DNA of 9,164 nt from Bryobacterales bacterium (lineage in GTDB: Bacteria > Acidobacteriota > Terriglobia > Bryobacterales > Bryobacteraceae): NCBI GenBank assembly GCA_016789785.1, contig JAEUQE010000293.1, positions 1-9,164 on the forward strand, written 5' to 3'. The notes under the pieces are model-generated. The model saw nothing but the letters and a program-made list of their open reading frames with translations. It was not told where the DNA came from and made no database searches. Both the position numbers and the translations under genes were made by a program. Below are positions 6,608 through 9,164 of the stretch, one piece after another (the first letter of the stretch is position 1; every line of letters begins with the position of its first letter).

Positions 6608-8341
6608 ATGGAACGCCCGCGCATGGATGTCGATATCGTCTGCGTCGGTTTCGGCCCGGCGACGGGCGGGTTTCTCACAACGCTGGTGCGCGGCCTGCCG
6701 CTCGAAGACGGATCGCTCCCGCAAGTGATGTGCTACGAGCGGGCCGACGACATCGGCTTCGGTGTGTCGGGCGTCGTGACCAAGGCGCGCGGCATCCGCG
6801 CTTCCTTCCCTGGCCTTGATCCCGCGGATATTCCGATGGCCGCTCCCGTTCGCGGTGAGAAAGTGGTGTATCTGCTTGATCCGATCGGAGCGAGCCGGCG
6901 ATCTGCCGCGCTCAAGTCGGCCGACAGCCTGCTGCGAGCGGCCGGCGTCTGCGAACATGATGCCTTCGAGCTGCCCTACACGCCGCCGTTCCTGGAGAAG
7001 CATGACGGGTTGATTCTCTCCATCGGCCAGTTCAATCAGTGGGTCGCGCAGCAGGTGATGATGACCGGCGCCGCGCAGATCTGGCCGGGCATGCCCGTCG
7101 CATCGCCGCTGATTGAGGGCGATCGCGTGGCGGGCGTGCAATTGCTCGATCACGAGTTGCAGCCGGGAATGGAGATTCACGCCGCTCTGACCGTTGTTGG
7201 CGATGGGCCGGTCGGTCCGGTGGGACGCCAGCTCGACGAACACTTCGGCATGCCCGCGGGACACGAGAAGCGCGAGTGGGCCGCCGGCATGAAGATGGTG
7301 ATCGACCTGCCCGGGAACAGCACTCTTGAGCCCGGCACCGTCCTGCATACGTTCGGATTCCCGGAGCCCGAGATCTTCGGCTTCTTCTATGTGCATCCCG
7401 ATCGCGTGGCGAGCGCGGGCATCTTCGTTCCCTCCTGGTTTGAGAACCCGGTCCGCACTTCCTACCGCTACCTGCAGCACTTCCTCATGCACCCGTATCT
7501 GTGGCGGTACGTCGAGGGAGGAAAGCTTCGCTCCTGGGGCGCCAAGACACTGAACGAGTCCGGGCGCCGGGGCGAGCCGCATCTCGCGGGAGATGGGTGG
7601 GCGCGCATCGGCGAGGGCTCGGGAAGCACGAACGTGTTGACCGGGTCGGGCGTGGATGAGGCCTGGACCACCGGCGCGCTGCTCGGCGAAGCGGTGCTTG
7701 AGTTGTTGCGCGAAGGCAAACCCTTCAGCCGCGAGAATCTTGATCAGACCTACGTCAAGCACCGCCGCGCAAGCTGGCTGGAAGAAGAATCGCGCACGGC
7801 GGAGAAGTCGCGGGATGGCTTTCATCGCGGCGTAGTTTCCGGAATGCTCGGCATGGCGCTCGCCGGTTTCACGCATGGCAAGCTGCACATTCCGGGCGCG
7901 CCGCACGATCAGCTTCCGGCAGTGGAGGACTTCTTCAGCGAGCGGATCAGCACGGCGCAAGTCGAAGAGATCCGGCAGGAAGCAGCGGCCAGCGGCAAGC
8001 CCTTCCATGATGCGCTGATGGATCGCTGGGGATGGCCCGCCATTCCCTACGACGGGCAGTTACTGGTCACGCAACAGGATGCGCTGCTGGTCGGCGGCAA
8101 GGTGCAGGCAGCGCCGGGCTACGCGGATCACGTCGCCTTCCGCGATGAGGCGCTGTGCGAGAGCTGCGGCGGACAGACCTGTATCGCGATCTGTTCGGGA
8201 CAGGCGTTGTCGCACGGAGAGAAGAAGCCGGCCTTCGATCGCGAAAAGTGCATCCATTGCGGCGCGTGCATGTGGAATTGTGATCACGGCAACATCGTGT
8301 TCATGGCAGGCGCCGGCGGATTGCACTCCGCGGAGAATTGA
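6608..8341 (+). CDS. ETF:quinone oxidoreductase (FixC/ETF-QO family) with fused dicluster-type ferredoxin tail
   Basis: Predicted peripheral membrane flavoprotein moving electrons from reduced ETF to the quinone pool. It has 577 aa, within the ETF-QO range. The N-terminal FAD-binding motif is VGFGPATGG (13-21). GDGPVGPVGRQL (198-209) matches the family's second flavin/NAD-like motif, and WARIGEGSGSTN (331-342) to about 365 matches the C-terminal FAD region. HRGVVSGMLGMALAGF (406-421) sits where ETF-QO has its glycine-rich, membrane-associated segment. The tail holds eight cysteines: C517, C520, C525, C529, then C548, C551, C554, C558. ETF-QO normally has four ligands for one [4Fe-4S]; this pattern fits two clusters, as in FixX-type ferredoxins. 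It could therefore be seen as a FixC-FixX fusion. It is separated by 15 bases from the dehydrogenase upstream and 10 bases from ETF beta downstream. Family assignment is strong; electron direction and quinone type are inferred. Confidence 0.88.
   Translation: MERPRMDVDIVCVGFGPATGGFLTTLVRGLPLEDGSLPQVMCYERADDIGFGVSGVVTKARGIRASFPGLDPADIPMAAPVRGEKVVYLLDPIGASRRSAALKSADSLLRAAGVCEHDAFELPYTPPFLEKHDGLILSIGQFNQWVAQQVMMTGAAQIWPGMPVASPLIEGDRVAGVQLLDHELQPGMEIHAALTVVGDGPVGPVGRQLDEHFGMPAGHEKREWAAGMKMVIDLPGNSTLEPGTVLHTFGFPEPEIFGFFYVHPDRVASAGIFVPSWFENPVRTSYRYLQHFLMHPYLWRYVEGGKLRSWGAKTLNESGRRGEPHLAGDGWARIGEGSGSTNVLTGSGVDEAWTTGALLGEAVLELLREGKPFSRENLDQTYVKHRRASWLEEESRTAEKSRDGFHRGVVSGMLGMALAGFTHGKLHIPGAPHDQLPAVEDFFSERISTAQVEEIRQEAAASGKPFHDALMDRWGWPAIPYDGQLLVTQQDALLVGGKVQAAPGYADHVAFRDEALCESCGGQTCIAICSGQALSHGEKKPAFDREKCIHCGACMWNCDHGNIVFMAGAGGLHSAEN
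8156..8282 (+). other. Eight-cysteine ferredoxin domain coding segment
   Basis: This segment encodes C517 to C558 of the quinone oxidoreductase. The first group is CX2CX4CX3C, the second CX2CX2CX3C, 18 residues apart. In bacterial dicluster ferredoxins the first three cysteines of each group ligate one cluster and the last cysteine of each group completes the other. Human ETF-QO aligns only with C529, C548, C551 and C554, so C517, C520, C525 and C558 are the additional set and would exactly supply a second [4Fe-4S]. Confidence 0.75.
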
Positions 8342-8351
8342 GTCCAAAACA

Positions 8352-9149
8352 ATGAGCTACCAAATTGTCGTCTGCGCGGGCATTGTGCCCGACCCTTTGC
8401 AGACCCTGGAACCCGTGTCCGGCCCGCAAGGCCCGGCATTGAAAAACGAAATGATGCTGCCGGCGGTTCTGGATCCATGGGCCGCTCACGCCTTGTATGA
8501 AGCAAGCCATCTCGCGAAAAACGTGCCGGGCAGCAAGGTGTTTCTGGTCAGCCTTGCGCCGAAGATGAAGCTGCAGCAGGTGCTGATGACCATTGCGCAG
8601 AAGGTCGGCTTCGAGCTGATTGCGCTGGATGGACCCGCGAGCGGATTCACCGACAGTTACGACGTCGCGGCCGCGCTGGCTTCCGCGATTGAAGCGATTC
8701 CTGGCCTCGACAAGTCGAAGCTACTGCTGTTTGGAGGCTGGGAATCCGCGGCCCGCGCGGCAGGCTCCACGCTGGCGATGGTGGGCGAGCAGCTCGGCAT
8801 CACCGAGCAGTTCCAGGGAGTCGACTCGCTGACCATTGGCGCGGATGGAGTCTTCGAAATTCGCGAGCGCGTGGAAGGCGGTAAGCATCAGGTGTCGGCG
8901 TGCAGCGGTCCTCCTGCGGTGTTGGGTTGGGCCACTGGAAATCTTCCGGAGCCGCCGAACAGTCCGCAGACCGGCATGCAGAACATGCGAACGGTGATGC
9001 CCGCGCTTCAGAAGGCGAAGCCCGCCCCGGTGGCGCCGCAGACGTTCTCCGCAGTGGCATTGCCAAAGCAACAGCGGAGCACGCGGGTGGTGAAGGACAT
9101 GCCCGCGGAAGAAGTGGCAAAAGAGCTGGCGGCCTGGATTCGCGGCTGA
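8352..9149 (+). CDS. etfB: Divergent electron transfer flavoprotein beta subunit (EtfB/FixA-like)
   Basis: Predicted small subunit of the soluble ETF heterodimer that carries electrons from the dehydrogenase to the quinone oxidoreductase. It has 265 aa, typical for the family (about 250-280). The Rossmann-like layout is visible: N-terminal strand YQIVVCAGIV (3-12), DPWAAHALYEA (41-51) in place of the usual NPxD-x-AxEEA helix start, VFLVSL (63-68), LLLFGG (124-129), REREGG-like RERVEGG (171-177), PPAVLG (187-192), and a C-terminal arm ending AKELAAWIRG. It lacks the usual Asp-rich motif after the LxGG/LGKQ strand (here WESAARAAGST, 130-140), which contributes to AMP or NAD/FAD binding, and the recognition-loop region (about 198-223) is unlike the canonical one. 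No Shine-Dalgarno is well placed; GGAG at 8332-8335 is 16 bases away, so coupling to the upstream gene is likely. The expected partner etfA would lie after the window end. Confidence 0.82.
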   Translation: MSYQIVVCAGIVPDPLQTLEPVSGPQGPALKNEMMLPAVLDPWAAHALYEASHLAKNVPGSKVFLVSLAPKMKLQQVLMTIAQKVGFELIALDGPASGFTDSYDVAAALASAIEAIPGLDKSKLLLFGGWESAARAAGSTLAMVGEQLGITEQFQGVDSLTIGADGVFEIRERVEGGKHQVSACSGPPAVLGWATGNLPEPPNSPQTGMQNMRTVMPALQKAKPAPVAPQTFSAVALPKQQRSTRVVKDMPAEEVAKELAAWIRG

Positions 9150-9164
9150 CCCTAGAAAAGGCCG
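9150..9164 (+). other. Window end after etfB, start of the next gene not included
   Basis: Fifteen bases remain, including a purine-rich GAAAAGG that could be the ribosome-binding site of the next gene. By ETF operon convention that gene should be etfA, but none of its coding sequence is visible. Confidence 0.3.

Noticed and set aside
6545..8008. A 487-codon leftward open frame antisense to the ETF:quinone oxidoreductase
   Set aside because: The plus strand has clear FAD motifs and a good ribosome-binding site. The antisense translation shows only low-complexity composition from reversed codons.
8079..8351. Extended ETF beta beginning inside the quinone oxidoreductase gene
   Set aside because: The extra 91 residues are the out-of-frame reading of the ferredoxin tail (Arg- and Ser-rich). 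The family N-terminus begins with MSYQIVV at 8352.

Overview
The window is roughly 60% GC, gene-dense and bacterial. Six protein genes can be supported; everything else long and open is a shadow frame. Long-form SerA, an NAD-type isocitrate dehydrogenase and an ETF / ETF-quinone oxidoreductase module suggest an aerobically respiring soil or environmental bacterium. Acidobacteriota (Solibacter/Bryobacter-like) is my best guess, but that rests on general resemblance, and no rRNA or other marker gene is present to confirm it.

Layout. Positions 1-316 hold no gene I can recognise, only a degenerate direct repeat. A leftward pair follows: serA (317-1561, D-3-phosphoglycerate dehydrogenase) lies 49 bases downstream of an NAD-dependent isocitrate dehydrogenase gene (1611-2621), so the two are probably cotranscribed. 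A 57-base divergent intergenic separates them from rightward purH (2679-4214), which makes the last two steps of IMP synthesis. These three are housekeeping genes of central carbon, serine and purine metabolism, with intact catalytic motifs.

After a 200-base intergenic (4215-4414) comes a tight rightward operon that runs off the window end. It contains a large, atypical acyl-CoA dehydrogenase-like flavoprotein (4415-6592, 725 aa), an ETF:quinone oxidoreductase-like flavoprotein with a ferredoxin tail (6608-8341, 577 aa) and an ETF beta-subunit-like protein (8352-9149, 265 aa). Gaps are 15 and 10 bases. The alpha subunit (etfA) is expected immediately downstream but is not in the window. By family, the chain would be: substrate acyl-CoA -> FAD of the dehydrogenase -> ETF -> FAD and FeS of the quinone oxidoreductase -> membrane quinone.

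The operon is the interesting part, because each of its three proteins departs from the textbook form. The dehydrogenase has about 65 extra residues before the catalytic Glu and a C-terminal extension of about 200 residues. The quinone oxidoreductase has eight tail cysteines in dicluster ferredoxin spacing instead of the usual four. The ETF beta protein lacks the conserved nucleotide-binding Asp cluster and has a rewritten partner-recognition loop. Together they look like a co-evolved, dedicated electron-transfer branch with an unknown substrate.
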